In this document: piece after piece, positions 43,130 through 53,309 of the stretch
Layout of the letters: the number at the start of each line of letters is the position of its first letter
How positions within the stretch are numbered: the stretch's first letter is position 1
NCBI RefSeq assembly: GCF_025558585.1
Contig: NZ_CP094723.1
Location: forward strand, 1,240,001-1,304,000
Reading direction: 5' to 3'
Source of the DNA: Staphylococcus sp. IVB6214
GTDB taxonomy: Bacteria; Bacillota; Bacilli; Staphylococcales; Staphylococcaceae
DNA length: 64,000 nt
The notes under the pieces: generated by a model
Told to the model about the DNA's origin: nothing
The model's input: only the letters and a program-made list of their open reading frames with translations
Database searches by the model: none
Translations under genes and position numbers: made by a program

Positions 43130-44050
43130 CTATGTATTTAACAATTTAATGAATGATAAAACACACGTATCCGCTGAAGTTGAGGGTGACACTCCAATCA
43201 TCTCTTCAAAATAATACACATAGGTCTGAATCCAAGTCTGATCATCTGCAAGTTGCGTGATGTCAAATGGATACATCGCAATATTATGTGTATTCAGATG
43301 AATGCGTGCTTCTTGTACTAACGACGGGTAATCATTTTCCAATCGTGCAATAACTTCAGGGACAATTGATTTCATAAATCGTGTCACATCAAACCCTTCC
43401 AATTGTGCCGGGACAACTGATAGTTCTTGCCCATTCACTTCCAATTGAATGCTTTGATTGTACCGAGCAAATCGTAAATATTCAAGCATTAAACTTTGTA
43501 AAGACACAGATACATCATCTTGCGTAATCAAATATGCCATCGTATCTGCAAAATAATAGACACTATCGTCAATCATTGACAATATAAGCTCTGTACGTGG
43601 CCCTTCTGATAACTGATCGAACTGCTGTAACTGTGTTTTCATCTGTTCTTGTCGCTTGTTCAATTGATGCTGTGCCTGATCTTTAGTAGGTAGCAGAATC
43701 ATTCGTGTTTGGTGCGCCTTCACACTATTTAGTATCTCATCTACGACTGAAACAACTGATTGATATTGTTCCAAAGCAAATAAACTTTTGACATAATATA
43801 TCATCAGCTCATCATATGATGTATTACCTTGTTCCAGTAAAATATGTGCTTCTTCACGCAATTCCAAATAGGATTGCGTTTCCCACAATACATGACATTT
43901 CATCAATGCTAGTGCTTCTGTCATTTCGAAATATTGTTCGTATTCTACAAAACAATCGTATGCTAACTCGTATTGTTCTTGCGCAATTGCTTGTTTAATA
44001 TCTGAACAAAGCTTTTGTTTTAACTTCGGAAACGGTATGAGTTCTGACAT
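43130..44050 (-). CDS. TPR-like protein of unknown function
   Basis: This 306-residue protein is predicted all-helical in its first 150 residues, with helical pairs such as Y-E-L-A-Y-D-C-F-V-E-Y that suggest tetratricopeptide-like repeats; the C-terminal half is unassigned. The same gene lies between tig and the Nudix/rplT cluster in other staphylococci. AGGTGA precedes the ATG, overlapping the upstream gene's stop region, so it is coupled to the Nudix gene. I cannot name a function. Confidence 0.8.
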   Translation of the reverse strand: MSELIPFPKLKQKLCSDIKQAIAQEQYELAYDCFVEYEQYFEMTEALALMKCHVLWETQSYLELREEAHILLEQGNTSYDELMIYYVKSLFALEQYQSVVSVVDEILNSVKAHQTRMILLPTKDQAQHQLNKRQEQMKTQLQQFDQLSEGPRTELILSMIDDSVYYFADTMAYLITQDDVSVSLQSLMLEYLRFARYNQSIQLEVNGQELSVVPAQLEGFDVTRFMKSIVPEVIARLENDYPSLVQEARIHLNTHNIAMYPFDITQLADDQTWIQTYVYYFEEMIGVSPSTSADTCVLSFIKLLNT

Positions 44051-44059
44051 TCATATCAC

Positions 44060-44671
44060 CTAGTTCCATTTTTCTAATATGAGTGCACTCCATGATTCAA
44101 ATTGTGACAGATCATTAATATCATCCAGTGATTGCCATTGAATTGATAGTGTGTCTGTTTCTTGCACTTCTACTTGTGACTTCTGTACTTGTACCTTGAA
44201 GACAACCCCGAGATGTACTTGACCTACATCATTCGAATCATCGTTGATAAAACCTACATGCTGTAAGCCTGATGTTTCATTCACTGCAAGTCCAACTTCT
44301 TCCAACAATTCACGCCCTGAATTTTCTTCAATAATTGCCATCACATCATCTTCGTCAGGCACGTCATTCATATGACCGCCTACTCCGATTGATGCTAAGC
44401 CATGTAATCGTGCTTCACCGCCACCTGATAGACGTTGATAAACAAGTATGTCTTGATCTTCATTTTCTAAGATACAATAAGAGATCAATTGTTTATATGA
44501 TGGATCTTCTTCCATATCTCCACGTCTTTTTACGTCATACTGTCCTAACGTATCAAAGATTGCTTGGCTTTTCACATCATCTTGTCGGATAAAACCATTG
44601 AATGCGTGCTTTTCATTATCAAATATGATATCTCTTGGGACTACAATAATTTGTTCATCAAATTTTGACAT
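44060..44671 (-). CDS. Nudix hydrolase family protein
   Basis: This 203-residue protein contains a recognisable Nudix box: G-V-G-G-H-M-N-D, then after an insertion R-E-L-L-E-E-V-G-L near residues 119-127. Nudix enzymes hydrolyse nucleoside diphosphates linked to other groups; the substrate is unknown. AAAGGAG precedes the ATG. Spacing to the following TPR-like gene is nine bases. Confidence 0.85.
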   Translation of the reverse strand: MSKFDEQIIVVPRDIIFDNEKHAFNGFIRQDDVKSQAIFDTLGQYDVKRRGDMEEDPSYKQLISYCILENEDQDILVYQRLSGGGEARLHGLASIGVGGHMNDVPDEDDVMAIIEENSGRELLEEVGLAVNETSGLQHVGFINDDSNDVGQVHLGVVFKVQVQKSQVEVQETDTLSIQWQSLDDINDLSQFESWSALILEKWN

Positions 44672-44757
44672 AATTAACTCCTTTATTAGCGATTGTCTTT
44701 ATCGTACCAAACCTTTAGAGCGCAAGCAAAAGTAATCTCATATGCGATCTCCAAATA

Positions 44758-44798
44758 AAAAGAGCTGGTTGCTTATGAACTAAACAATCCAACTCTTT
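44758..44798 (-). terminator. Terminator after rplT
   Basis: A stem with AAAGAGTTGG on one side and CCAGCTCTTT on the other (G-U pair) closing a 19-base loop, with a TTTTTAT tail on the minus strand, eight bases after the rplT stop. Confidence 0.75.
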
Positions 44799-44806
44799 AT
44801 CAAAAA

Positions 44807-45163
44807 TTATTTTAAAGCGTCTTTCGCTTTGTTTACTAATTCAGCAAATGCTTTTTCATCAGCGATTGCGATTTCAGAAAGCATTTTACGGTTAATATCA
44901 ATACCAGCTAATTTTAATCCGTTCATTAAACGTGAGTAGCTCATGTCATGTTGACGAGCAGCTGCATTAATACGAGTGATCCATAATTTACGGAAGTCAC
45001 GTTTTCTTTGACGACGGTCACGGAATGAATATTGACCTGACTTCATAACTTGTTGTTTTGCTACTTTATATAATGTGCTTTTCGCACCGAAGTAACCTTT
45101 AGCTAATTTGATTGTCTTTTTACGACGCGCTCTTGTTACTGTTCCACCTTTTACACGTGGCAT
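44807..45163 (-). CDS. rplT: 50S ribosomal protein L20
   Basis: This 118-residue, very basic protein begins [16 protein letters not shown]. It binds 23S rRNA early in assembly and in Firmicutes also represses the infC-rpmI-rplT operon through the leader. GAGGAGG precedes the ATG. Confidence 0.99.
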   Translation of the reverse strand: MPRVKGGTVTRARRKKTIKLAKGYFGAKSTLYKVAKQQVMKSGQYSFRDRRQRKRDFRKLWITRINAAARQHDMSYSRLMNGLKLAGIDINRKMLSEIAIADEKAFAELVNKAKDALK

Positions 45164-45242
45164 AATAAATTCCTCCTCATAATCTCTTAAATATATTCTC
45201 TACATATTTAGATGTTTATATATTCGTTCGTTTAATTTTTTA

Positions 45243-45443
45243 TTATTTAACGTAAGTTAATAATTGTCTTACGCGTTTTGAGTCACTCTTAGACACAAGT
45301 GCTGCTTTACGTAATTTACGTTTTTGTTTTGTTGATTTGTTAGCGAATAAGTGAGATGTGTAAGCTCTAGAGCGTTTTAATTTCCCACTTCCAGTTCTTT
45401 TAACACGTTTCGCAGCTCCGCGGTGAGTTTTCATTTTAGGCAT
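45243..45443 (-). CDS. rpmI: 50S ribosomal protein L35
   Basis: This 66-residue basic protein begins [13 protein letters not shown] and ends [16 protein letters not shown] precedes the ATG. It lies between infC and rplT in the standard operon. Confidence 0.99.
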   Translation of the reverse strand: MPKMKTHRGAAKRVKRTGSGKLKRSRAYTSHLFANKSTKQKRKLRKAALVSKSDSKRVRQLLTYVK

Positions 45444-45469
45444 GATGATTTTCCTCCTATTGTCATTGT

Positions 45470-45988
45470 TTATTTTTCGTTAATTGGCGCCAACATAAGG
45501 AACATTTGGCGACCTTCCATTTTAGGTTTTTGCTCAACAGTTGCAATATCTTTGCACTCGTCAGCAAAATTTTCTAAAACGCGTTGGCCAATTTCTTTAT
45601 GTGTAATGGCACGCCCTCTGAAACGAATTGAAACTTTAACTTTATCACCTTTTGTTAAGAATTTACGTCCATTCTTAAGTTTTGTATTGAAGTCATGTTC
45701 TTCAATCGTTGGACTTAAGCGGATCTCCTTCACATTGATGACTTTTTGTTTCTTCTTCATTTCTTTTTCTTTTTTCTGTTGCTCGAACTTGTATTTACCG
45801 TAATCCATAATACGAGCAACAGGTGGTTTTGCATTAGGGGCAACAACAACGACGTCTAAGTTAAGACGTTCTGCCATTTCCAATGCTTCTTGCTTTGATT
45901 TGATACCGAGTTGGTCACCGTTTTGTCCGATAACACGTAACTCTCTAGCGCGAATCTTTTCATTTACTTGCGTTTGATCCTTAGCTAT
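45470..45988 (-). CDS. infC: Translation initiation factor IF-3
   Basis: IF-3 keeps 30S subunits free and rejects wrong initiator pairings. N domain ([13 protein letters not shown]), linker ([13 protein letters not shown]) and C domain (K-V-S-I-R-F-R-G-R) are complete. No ATG fits. The sequence GGAGGTGTCAACCATAGCT places an ATA exactly eight bases after GGAGG, giving M-A-K-D-Q (172 residues). The in-frame GTG at 45997 overlaps the ribosome site. A rare start fits known autocontrol of infC by IF-3 (AUU in E. coli). Databases may use another start. Confidence 0.93.
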   Translation of the reverse strand: MAKDQTQVNEKIRARELRVIGQNGDQLGIKSKQEALEMAERLNLDVVVVAPNAKPPVARIMDYGKYKFEQQKKEKEMKKKQKVINVKEIRLSPTIEEHDFNTKLKNGRKFLTKGDKVKVSIRFRGRAITHKEIGQRVLENFADECKDIATVEQKPKMEGRQMFLMLAPINEK

Positions 45989-46026
45989 GGTTGACACCTC
46001 CAAAAATTTTACGAATGGTCCAAGCA

Positions 46027-46165
46027 CGAAAAAAAGCGAGGATAGTAATCCCCGCTCCTAACGTTAACATGAACAAACTCACATGTTTATATCGTTAACC
46101 TGCCAACAGCTTTGTGCGTCGCCACAGGTGAGAAGCGGGTTGCTTCTACTTGGTCCGTTTCGTAT
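46027..46165 (-). promoter_or_regulatory. L20-type attenuator leader of infC-rpmI-rplT
   Basis: A leader of about 140 bases ends in a terminator (AGCGGGGAT with ATCCTCGCT at 46035-46056, then seven Ts) placed before the IF-3 ribosome site. Upstream are GTTAAC and ACATG/CATGT pairings that could form an alternative fold. This matches the Firmicute L20 leader, in which L20 binding favours termination. Confidence 0.75.
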
Positions 46166-46198
46166 TCAACAGATATAATCATACCAAGTTGTTATCTA

Positions 46199-47707
46199 TT
46201 AGTCAACATATTTATGAAAGTTTTTTTCGTCCATTGAAATGTCTTGACTCAAGTTTACTTTTTCCAATGGAATTAATTTTGTTTTGTATCTTAACTTATG
46301 ATAGAGGAAGAAGAATAAGAATACTGGAATACCCATGTACGTGATAAAGAATCGTTTTGGATCGAATCCACCACCTTGAATGAAGTCAACGTCTTGCCCG
46401 ATGATCACGATCACACAAAGTACCAGTGCAAGTAATGGACCGAATGGGAACCATTTTGCTTTGTATTTCAGTTTGGATACGTCATAGTTTTGTGCGTCAA
46501 ATGCTTTACGGAAGCGATAATGACTAATCGCAATACCTAACCAAGCGATAAAGCCTGTCAAACCACTTGCCGCAACGATGTATTCATAAGCGTTACCACT
46601 TACTTGTTCGATAATAAAGATAAGAATTACAACTGACGCCGTTGAAAGCATGGCTACCCATGGTGTACCGTCTCTATTAGTTCGGCTAAATGTTTTTGCT
46701 GCTAAGCCGTCGCGACTCATTGAATAAAGCATACGCGTACTAGCATACATACCAGAGTTACCTGCCGATAGTACTGATGTTAAGATAACTGCATTCATAA
46801 ATGATGCAGCGAATGCAAGTCCTGCATTTTTAAAGACAAGTGTGAATGGTGATGTTGCGATGTCATCTCCACCACCCATTAATGCTGGATGATTGTATGG
46901 AATCAACATACCGATAATAAAGATTGCAAATACATAGAATAAAAGAATACGCCAGAATACTTGTTTGATTGCTTTTGGTACAGCACGTTCAGGGTTTTCA
47001 GATTCCCCTGCTGTAATCCCTACAATTTCAGTTCCTTGGAATGAGAAACCTGCGATTAAGAATACACCGAATACCACAAGTAAGCTACCACCAAAACCGT
47101 CACCTAAAATCGGTCCATCACCTTGTGTAAATGTATCAAAGCCAACTGCTGAACCACCCATAATACCAAAGATTGTCAATACACCTACGATAATAAAAAC
47201 AATTACCGTTGCTACTTTGATAAATGCGAACCAATATTCACTCTCACCATATACTTGGACTGACAGTAAGTTCAACCCAAAAATAATCGCCATAAAAACC
47301 AAACTCCACGCCCATGCTGGTAAAAACTGTAATGGTTCCCAATACTCGATAACATGTGCGGCAATTGTCACATCAGCTGCTACGGTAATGACCCAGTTGA
47401 ACCAATAGTTCCACCCTAAAGCAAATCCGAGCGATGGATCCACAAAGCGTGTTGCATATGTACTAAAAGAACCTGTTACAGGCAAATACGTCGCCATCTC
47501 CCCTAACGAAGTCATTAAGAAAAACACCATTAACCCGATAATTGAATAGCCAAGCAATGCACCAAGTGGCCCGGCATCATGTACTGCCCCTCCAGATGTC
47601 ATAAAGAGCCCAGTTCCAATGGCTCCACCGATGGCAATCATCGAAATATGACGGTCTTTCAAATGACGTTGTACACCATTCTCTGTTTGTAATTTTTCGT
47701 TACTCAT
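46199..47707 (-). CDS. lysP: Lysine-specific permease
   Basis: This 502-residue APC-family transporter has 12 membrane segments, with G-G-A-I-G-T-G-L-F in the first. It closely follows the LysP pattern. A lysine riboswitch upstream shows that lysine is the controlled substrate. AAGGAAGG precedes the ATG. It lies between infC and thrS as in other staphylococci. Confidence 0.94.
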   Translation of the reverse strand: MSNEKLQTENGVQRHLKDRHISMIAIGGAIGTGLFMTSGGAVHDAGPLGALLGYSIIGLMVFFLMTSLGEMATYLPVTGSFSTYATRFVDPSLGFALGWNYWFNWVITVAADVTIAAHVIEYWEPLQFLPAWAWSLVFMAIIFGLNLLSVQVYGESEYWFAFIKVATVIVFIIVGVLTIFGIMGGSAVGFDTFTQGDGPILGDGFGGSLLVVFGVFLIAGFSFQGTEIVGITAGESENPERAVPKAIKQVFWRILLFYVFAIFIIGMLIPYNHPALMGGGDDIATSPFTLVFKNAGLAFAASFMNAVILTSVLSAGNSGMYASTRMLYSMSRDGLAAKTFSRTNRDGTPWVAMLSTASVVILIFIIEQVSGNAYEYIVAASGLTGFIAWLGIAISHYRFRKAFDAQNYDVSKLKYKAKWFPFGPLLALVLCVIVIIGQDVDFIQGGGFDPKRFFITYMGIPVFLFFFLYHKLRYKTKLIPLEKVNLSQDISMDEKNFHKYVD

Positions 47708-47769
47708 GTTTCCTTCCTTTCTTTCACCTAGAGGTCAATCCAGAAAACAAATCAATGCCTATACTTCTA

Positions 47770-47995
47770 ATAAAACGAAATAAAGGTTACATCAACGTTG
47801 ATGTAACCTTTACTTTATCTTCACAAATAAGTAGCACATCACGTTTGTGACAGTCTAGCATCTTTCGACTACTAGCCCAACAAGTTATGTAGATGTTCAT
47901 AACTCGCTTCGGCATTTTTACCTTTTACTTGTGCAACATACGCAACATCTCTGCTTCTGACAAGCGACTCATTAAAAATGCAACCTCTAACTAAA
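47770..47995 (-). promoter_or_regulatory. Lysine riboswitch (L-box) of lysP
   Basis: The minus-strand leader has the L-box landmarks in order: AGAGGTTGC (47983-47989 region), GCCGAAGCGAG, GTTGGGCTAGTAGTCGAAAG, and ACTGTCAC closing the aptamer. A perfect 30-base terminator palindrome (47782-47811) and a T-rich tail follow. Lysine binding would stop transcription before lysP. It occupies most of the 348 bases between thrS and lysP. Confidence 0.93.
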
Positions 47996-48055
47996 TTGGA
48001 TATTTATTTTTTGAATTACATATTAGTATACAGTATCAAACTGTACTCTGCAATG

Positions 48056-49993
48056 CTATCTTTGTTTTTTTAGACGGATTTCATCCACCAATTGCCATAC
48101 GAAATCCTCTGCATCCATTGTTTCTTGATCTTTTGAACCGTATTGACGAACATTCACTTCATGATTTTCTACTTCTTTATCCCCTACAACGATTTGGTAT
48201 GGAATCTTCTTCATTTGTGCTTCACGGATTTTGTAACCCATTTTTTCATTACGCTCATCAATATTCACACGGACACCTTGTGATTTCAATGTGTCGTGAA
48301 TTTGACGTGCATAATCATAATGAAGATCAACATTAACCGGTATAATCTCAACTTGTTGTGGCGCTAACCATGTTGGGAATGCCCCTTTTGTTTCTTCCGT
48401 TAAGAAGGCAACAAAACGTTCCATTGTTGATACGACACCACGGTGGATGACAACAGGTTGGTGGTGTTCACCATCTTGACCGATATATGTTAATTCGAAT
48501 TTTTTCGGTAATAAGAAGTCAAGTTGTGCTGTTGATAATGTTTCTTCTTTACCCATTGCTGTTTTTACTTGAACGTCTAGTTTTGGTCCGTAGAATGCCG
48601 CTTCACCAATTGCTTCTTCATACTCTAAACCAAACTCATCAACCGCTTCTTTTAACATTGTCTCAGCTTTATTCCACATGTCGTCATCATCGAAATATTT
48701 TTCTTTATCTTCCGGATCACGATAGCTCAAGCGGAATTTGTAATCTTTGAAACCAAAGTCATCGTAGACATTCAAGATCATTTCAACCACACGCTTAAAC
48801 TCTTCTTTGATTTGGTCAGGACGCACAAAAATATGCGCATCGTTCAATGTCATACCACGTACACGTTGTAAACCAGATACAGCACCACTCGCTTCATAAC
48901 GGTGCATTGTTCCTAACTCCGCAATACGTATTGGTAACTCACGATATGAGTGTGGTTTATTTGCATATACCATCATATGATGCGGACAGTTCATTGGACG
49001 TAAAACCATTGCCTCGTCAACGTCTAATTGCATTGCTGGGAACATGTCATCTTGGTAGTGATCCCAATGCCCAGAAGTTTTATACAATTCAACGTTAGCT
49101 AGTACTGGTGTATACACATGATCGTACCCAAGTGCGACTTCTTTATCGACAATATAACGTTCGATTTCACGACGGATTGTTGCACCATTCGGTAACCATA
49201 ACGGCAGACCCGCACCGACTAGTTGATTGTTTGTAAAGAGCTCCATATCTTTACCGATACGACGGTGATCACGTTCTTTGCGTTCTTCTAACATCTTCAA
49301 GTGTGCTTTTAACTCTTTTTTATCGAAGAAGGCTGTACCATAAATACGTTGTAACATCTTGTTATTACTGTCACCACGCCAATATGCACCGGCTGTTGAT
49401 AAGAGTTTAAATTCTTTAATTTTTGCTGTTGATGGCACGTGTACACCACGACAAAGATCCGTGAATTCACCTTGTGTGTAAAGTGTTACAAGTTCATCTT
49501 CAGGAATTGCATCAATCAATTCAAGTTTGTATGGATCATCTTTGAAAAATGCTTTCGCTTCATCTCTTGATACGACTTGACGTTCAATTTTATGATTTTC
49601 ATTCACAATTTGTGCCATCGTTTTTTCGATTTTTTCGAAGTCATCACTTGATACTTTTTCAGGCATATCGAAGTCGTAGTAGAAACCACCATCAACGACT
49701 GGACCAACACCAAACTTCACATCACCATATAAACGTTTCAAAGCTTGCGCCATAAGATGAGCTGTTGAATGTCTCAACACTTCTAATGCTTCGTCGCTAC
49801 CTGGTGTAACGATTTCAATCTCACCGTCAACTTCAAGTGGACGTGTTAAATCAACCATTTCCCCATTATATTTACCTGCAACTGCCTTTTTGCGCAATCC
49901 TGGACTGATCGATTGTGCAATGTCCTCAGTTGTAATCCCTTTGTCGAACGCCTTGCTATTGCCATCTGGAAAACGTACGTTAATTTGTGCCAT
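48056..49993 (-). CDS. thrS: Threonine-tRNA ligase
   Basis: This 645-residue class II synthetase has an N-terminal TGS domain (1-62), the N2 editing domain (H-S-T-A-H-L and later C-R-G-V-H), the catalytic core with M-N-C-P-H-H-M and an anticodon domain. The ATG at 49993 follows AGGAGG by six bases and gives the staphylococcal length; the open frame continues 14 codons further upstream without support. It is controlled by a T-box. Confidence 0.98.
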   Translation of the reverse strand: MAQINVRFPDGNSKAFDKGITTEDIAQSISPGLRKKAVAGKYNGEMVDLTRPLEVDGEIEIVTPGSDEALEVLRHSTAHLMAQALKRLYGDVKFGVGPVVDGGFYYDFDMPEKVSSDDFEKIEKTMAQIVNENHKIERQVVSRDEAKAFFKDDPYKLELIDAIPEDELVTLYTQGEFTDLCRGVHVPSTAKIKEFKLLSTAGAYWRGDSNNKMLQRIYGTAFFDKKELKAHLKMLEERKERDHRRIGKDMELFTNNQLVGAGLPLWLPNGATIRREIERYIVDKEVALGYDHVYTPVLANVELYKTSGHWDHYQDDMFPAMQLDVDEAMVLRPMNCPHHMMVYANKPHSYRELPIRIAELGTMHRYEASGAVSGLQRVRGMTLNDAHIFVRPDQIKEEFKRVVEMILNVYDDFGFKDYKFRLSYRDPEDKEKYFDDDDMWNKAETMLKEAVDEFGLEYEEAIGEAAFYGPKLDVQVKTAMGKEETLSTAQLDFLLPKKFELTYIGQDGEHHQPVVIHRGVVSTMERFVAFLTEETKGAFPTWLAPQQVEIIPVNVDLHYDYARQIHDTLKSQGVRVNIDERNEKMGYKIREAQMKKIPYQIVVGDKEVENHEVNVRQYGSKDQETMDAEDFVWQLVDEIRLKKQR

Positions 49994-50059
49994 ATTCATC
50001 CTCCTAATTTCACACATGTCAACAAACGCTAACACCCTTCTATCTTATGTAATGATGGA

Positions 50060-50301
50060 TAAAATAAAAAGACCCCATCCCACCAAAGGGACGAGGTCTT
50101 CGCGATACCACCCTAAATTCGTCACACATCACGTGCAACATCTCTACATAAGATAACGGTCTTGAGCCGAGTATTCATTACAAATACTATCTATTCGAGG
50201 GAGTAACAAAATGCTGTATTAACTGCACTCTCATCACCGGCAGCTTTCTGTGTAATACGAACACCCTATCGTATCCTCTAATTCATTAACATGATTCATT
50301 T
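50060..50301 (-). promoter_or_regulatory. T-box leader of thrS
   Basis: The T-box AGGGTGGTATCGCG lies at 50101-50114, followed by a GC-rich terminator (50067-50100, AAGACCTCGTCCC with GGGATGGGGTCTT) and a T tail. The bulge UGGU fits discriminator A of tRNA-Thr. The stem-I region reaches to the promoter. Confidence 0.92.
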
Positions 50302-50307
50302 ATCTCT

Positions 50308-50335
50308 ATTATAACGCTATTTTGCAATTTTTCAA
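50308..50335 (-). promoter_or_regulatory. thrS promoter
   Basis: The -35 TTGAAA (50330-50335) and -10 TATAAT (50308-50313) are 16 bases apart on the minus strand; the -35 overlaps the dnaI stop codon. Confidence 0.7.
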
Positions 50336-51258
50336 CGGTTTCTATAATTTTCGCCTTCTAATTTGTACGGTTTTGCCAACGTCTTGATTCGCTCCATAAT
50401 TCTCTGTGCTTTCGTCCATTCTACACCATTTTTTGTACGAGCAATGTGGGCCTCCAACTCTTCAAAATTCAAATTAGAACTAAAAAATGTAGGCAGCTCT
50501 TGAATCATACGATAATGTAACACAGGCCCTAATACTTCATCACGCGTCCACGGCGTCATGTCTTCTGCACCAATATCATCTAGTATGAGTACTTTTGCAG
50601 AACGAATTTGTTCAATTCTTTTTGTAGTTGTGCCATCGTTAAAGCCATTTTTTAGAATGCGTAAAAATTCAGGTACATAAATAATCGTCGTATGTACATG
50701 CTTCTCTTTGAGTTCATTAGCAATCGCACCAAGTATAAACGATTTACCCGTACCTAATGCACCGTATAAATAGAATCCTTTCACAGGCTTCTGGTTCACA
50801 ATATCATCAATCAAAGTTTTAAACTGCATTGCCAAATCTAAGCGGTTACGACGATCCATATAAACATCTTCCAATTTGGCATTCAATGTTTCTGGGTGCA
50901 TGTGGAATGACGTGATCATACTTTGTGCCATGCGTTCTTCGTCATGTCGAATCTTACACGGACATGGTTTATAGCGGATTTTAATGCGCTGATGTTCCAC
51001 GTACAATTCAGGAATGTGGCCTTTTACGAAGTTAGGACAGTTCTCAAAAGTATGGTTATCCGTATAATGTTTCTGCTGGTCTTTGTATTCTTGAAGAATG
51101 TTCAAATCATTTTCAATCATATCATTTGTTATTTCCGACTGATGCGCTTCGAGGAACGCCTTCACATCAGGATCATTAATCACTTGTCGTTTAATCTTCT
51201 CAATACGCTTTTGAATCGCATGATTCGATCCCATAATTTGGTTAAATGATTTCATCAT
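50332..51258 (-). CDS. dnaI: Primosomal protein DnaI (helicase loader)
   Basis: This 308-residue AAA+ protein loads the replicative helicase. It has an N-terminal zinc-binding region (C-P-C-K-I-R-H-D), Walker A G-A-L-G-T-G-K-S and Walker B L-I-L-D-D-I-G-A-E. Its start overlaps the dnaB stop (ATGA), so DnaB and DnaI are translationally coupled; both act in primosome assembly. Confidence 0.97.
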   Translation of the reverse strand: MMKSFNQIMGSNHAIQKRIEKIKRQVINDPDVKAFLEAHQSEITNDMIENDLNILQEYKDQQKHYTDNHTFENCPNFVKGHIPELYVEHQRIKIRYKPCPCKIRHDEERMAQSMITSFHMHPETLNAKLEDVYMDRRNRLDLAMQFKTLIDDIVNQKPVKGFYLYGALGTGKSFILGAIANELKEKHVHTTIIYVPEFLRILKNGFNDGTTTKRIEQIRSAKVLILDDIGAEDMTPWTRDEVLGPVLHYRMIQELPTFFSSNLNFEELEAHIARTKNGVEWTKAQRIMERIKTLAKPYKLEGENYRNR

Positions 51259-52628
51259 TCATCACCCGCCTTTCTACTTTGTTGTAATTCTTTCAGGAAA
51301 GCTTTGCGATCACGCTCTAACGCGTCCATATCTTCATCTTTCGATTTGAATTCTTCCGGATGCGTCATCCAGCGTGGTTTCTCTTCATAAACAACCCCTT
51401 TAGAATAGTTCTGACGTTGAGGCTGCTTTCTTTTTTCCTGTGCCTTTTCTTCATTACGCTGAATTTCCAACGCTTTTTGATGTGCCGTTTTGGCATCCAC
51501 GACACCACTTTTTTTCCAAGTGGATGCAACAGAATAAACATACTTCTCTGGTAGGTTATTATCGAGTTTTTGCATAACAAACTGCAACAAAATATTAATA
51601 ACACCAAAATTAAATCCTTCACGTTCCATCAACTCTTCAATCATGCGCTTCTGATATAGCGGTGGTTCAGAACCACCATATGAGGTCAACATTACAACAG
51701 GACTTGTGTTATCCATCAAATCATACCAGTCTTCCCAACTATCCACTGTCACTTCTTCTTGCTTCTCTACTTCTTGATTCACTGCACTAGATGTCGGATT
51801 CATACGTTTCAGCTCTGGAAGTGTTTGTTGGTTACCATTTAAGAAGTGCGTCTGTGCCTGTTTGCGCAAATCAATGATTGATAAAGTCTGGTCACTATTC
51901 AATGATTTTAAAATCAGTGTTTTCATTTGATCGGGTGCAATACGATACAATGTGGCAAGTTGAACAATCAATGTCTTGGTTGGTTCAGTTAGTATTTCTT
52001 TACTAATGTAATGCGTCTGCAACATATCTGCTAACAAGTCGAAGTCAAATGACACATCTGTTAGATCTACACCCTTGTATTCTGTTTCAGTGAGATGCTT
52101 CTCCGGTTGATAAAATGACTGCTTCGGCACTTTGAATACATCTGTAAACTTCTTCGTCACATCTACGTACCCTTCTGTATCAACAGGCTGTAATATAAAG
52201 TGCGATTTCAATTGGTGATAACGTTGGTTTCCTACGACTTGGTAAAAATATATCGACAGCATTGGATCATTGAAAAATTCATTAGGACTTGGCGGTGGCA
52301 ATAACTCATAAATAAATTGTGTCGTCTCATCTGAATGACGGACATAAGTGCGCATGAGACCAATACCTTCTAATAAATCAGCATAGTCTCTAAAAGTCAT
52401 CAAATTAACCTTCAACTCAGACATCAACGTATAGTGTGTTAATCCTTCTTCAGTAGATGATGTACTGAACTGACTCAAAAAGTGATAAAGACCAACAGAT
52501 TGCGCACCAATTAGCGGTGTAAATAGGCGACTTAATATTTCATCGTGCAATGGCTGCAAGTGAAACCGTTGCATCACTTGAAATCCATCATGGGGTCTAA
52601 GTGTGTTTGCATACATCGATAACGACAT
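51255..52628 (-). CDS. dnaB: Replication initiation and membrane attachment protein DnaB
   Basis: This 457-residue helicase-loading partner is the Firmicute DnaB, not the replicative helicase. It has an N-terminal winged-helix DnaD/DnaB-type domain and a C-terminal DnaB_2 region (about residues 300-410, with Y-V-Y-S-V-A-S-T-W) followed by a charged tail. It starts within the end of nrdR (TAATG), and the three genes nrdR-dnaB-dnaI form a tight operon. Confidence 0.95.
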   Translation of the reverse strand: MSLSMYANTLRPHDGFQVMQRFHLQPLHDEILSRLFTPLIGAQSVGLYHFLSQFSTSSTEEGLTHYTLMSELKVNLMTFRDYADLLEGIGLMRTYVRHSDETTQFIYELLPPPSPNEFFNDPMLSIYFYQVVGNQRYHQLKSHFILQPVDTEGYVDVTKKFTDVFKVPKQSFYQPEKHLTETEYKGVDLTDVSFDFDLLADMLQTHYISKEILTEPTKTLIVQLATLYRIAPDQMKTLILKSLNSDQTLSIIDLRKQAQTHFLNGNQQTLPELKRMNPTSSAVNQEVEKQEEVTVDSWEDWYDLMDNTSPVVMLTSYGGSEPPLYQKRMIEELMEREGFNFGVINILLQFVMQKLDNNLPEKYVYSVASTWKKSGVVDAKTAHQKALEIQRNEEKAQEKRKQPQRQNYSKGVVYEEKPRWMTHPEEFKSKDEDMDALERDRKAFLKELQQSRKAGDE

Positions 52629-53101
52629 TATGACTCACTTCGCTTGTTGTTGTCTTTTAAGATACCTTGCATCGATTCAAGCAATTGATCGACGTCTTTG
52701 AACTCACGGTATACTGATGCAAATCGTACATATGAAACTTGGTCTACTTGCATTAATAAGTCCATCACATATTCACCAACATCACGTGATGAAACCTCAG
52801 CTATACCCGATTCACGTAATTGCCATTCCACTTGATTCGTAATCTCTTCAAGCTGTTGAAAACGAACTGGGCGTTTCTCACATGAACGTACCAAACCGTT
52901 GATAATTTTCTCTCGATTAAATTGTTCTCTCGTCGCGTCTTTTTTAACGACTATCAGTGGACTCATTTCTATATGTTCAAAAGTTGTGAAACGTGTACCA
53001 CATTGGTCACATTCACGTCTTCTTCTAATCGCATTCGTATCTTCAGCATGTCTTGAGTCTACGACGCGAGATTGTGTATGGTTACATTTAGGACATTTCA
53101 C
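52628..53101 (-). CDS. nrdR: Transcriptional repressor NrdR
   Basis: This 157-residue zinc-ribbon/ATP-cone regulator represses ribonucleotide reductase genes when dATP is high. Zinc cysteines lie in C-P-K-C (residues 3-6) and C-D-Q-C, and the ATP-cone follows ([13 protein letters not shown]). The start is GTG at 53101, eight bases after AAGGTG; this gives the normal M-K-C-P-K-C beginning. The frame is open 57 codons further upstream but the sequence there is not NrdR-like. Confidence 0.96.
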   Translation of the reverse strand: MKCPKCNHTQSRVVDSRHAEDTNAIRRRRECDQCGTRFTTFEHIEMSPLIVVKKDATREQFNREKIINGLVRSCEKRPVRFQQLEEITNQVEWQLRESGIAEVSSRDVGEYVMDLLMQVDQVSYVRFASVYREFKDVDQLLESMQGILKDNNKRSES

Positions 53102-53245
53102 GACTTCGTCACCTTCTCCAAAAGATTTTTGTTTCATTATACTATAAACCAACAGATAGCAAAAGCGACAGGAACAAATGATAATGGTATCGACGTCACG
53201 ACAATTGACTGGCTTATACTTGTTCTTTCTCATCGAGTAACAAAA

Positions 53246-53282
53246 AGGCCAAGACTTGAATGATAGATCCAAGCCTCAGCCT
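53246..53282 (-). terminator. Terminator after gapB
   Basis: A 15-base-pair imperfect stem (AGGCTGAGGCTTGGA with TTCAAGTCTTGGCCT) with a seven-base loop, then five Ts on the minus strand, located 28 bases after the gapB stop. Confidence 0.75.
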
Positions 53283-53309
53283 ATTGGTGAATTGATATCT
53301 TTATATGAA

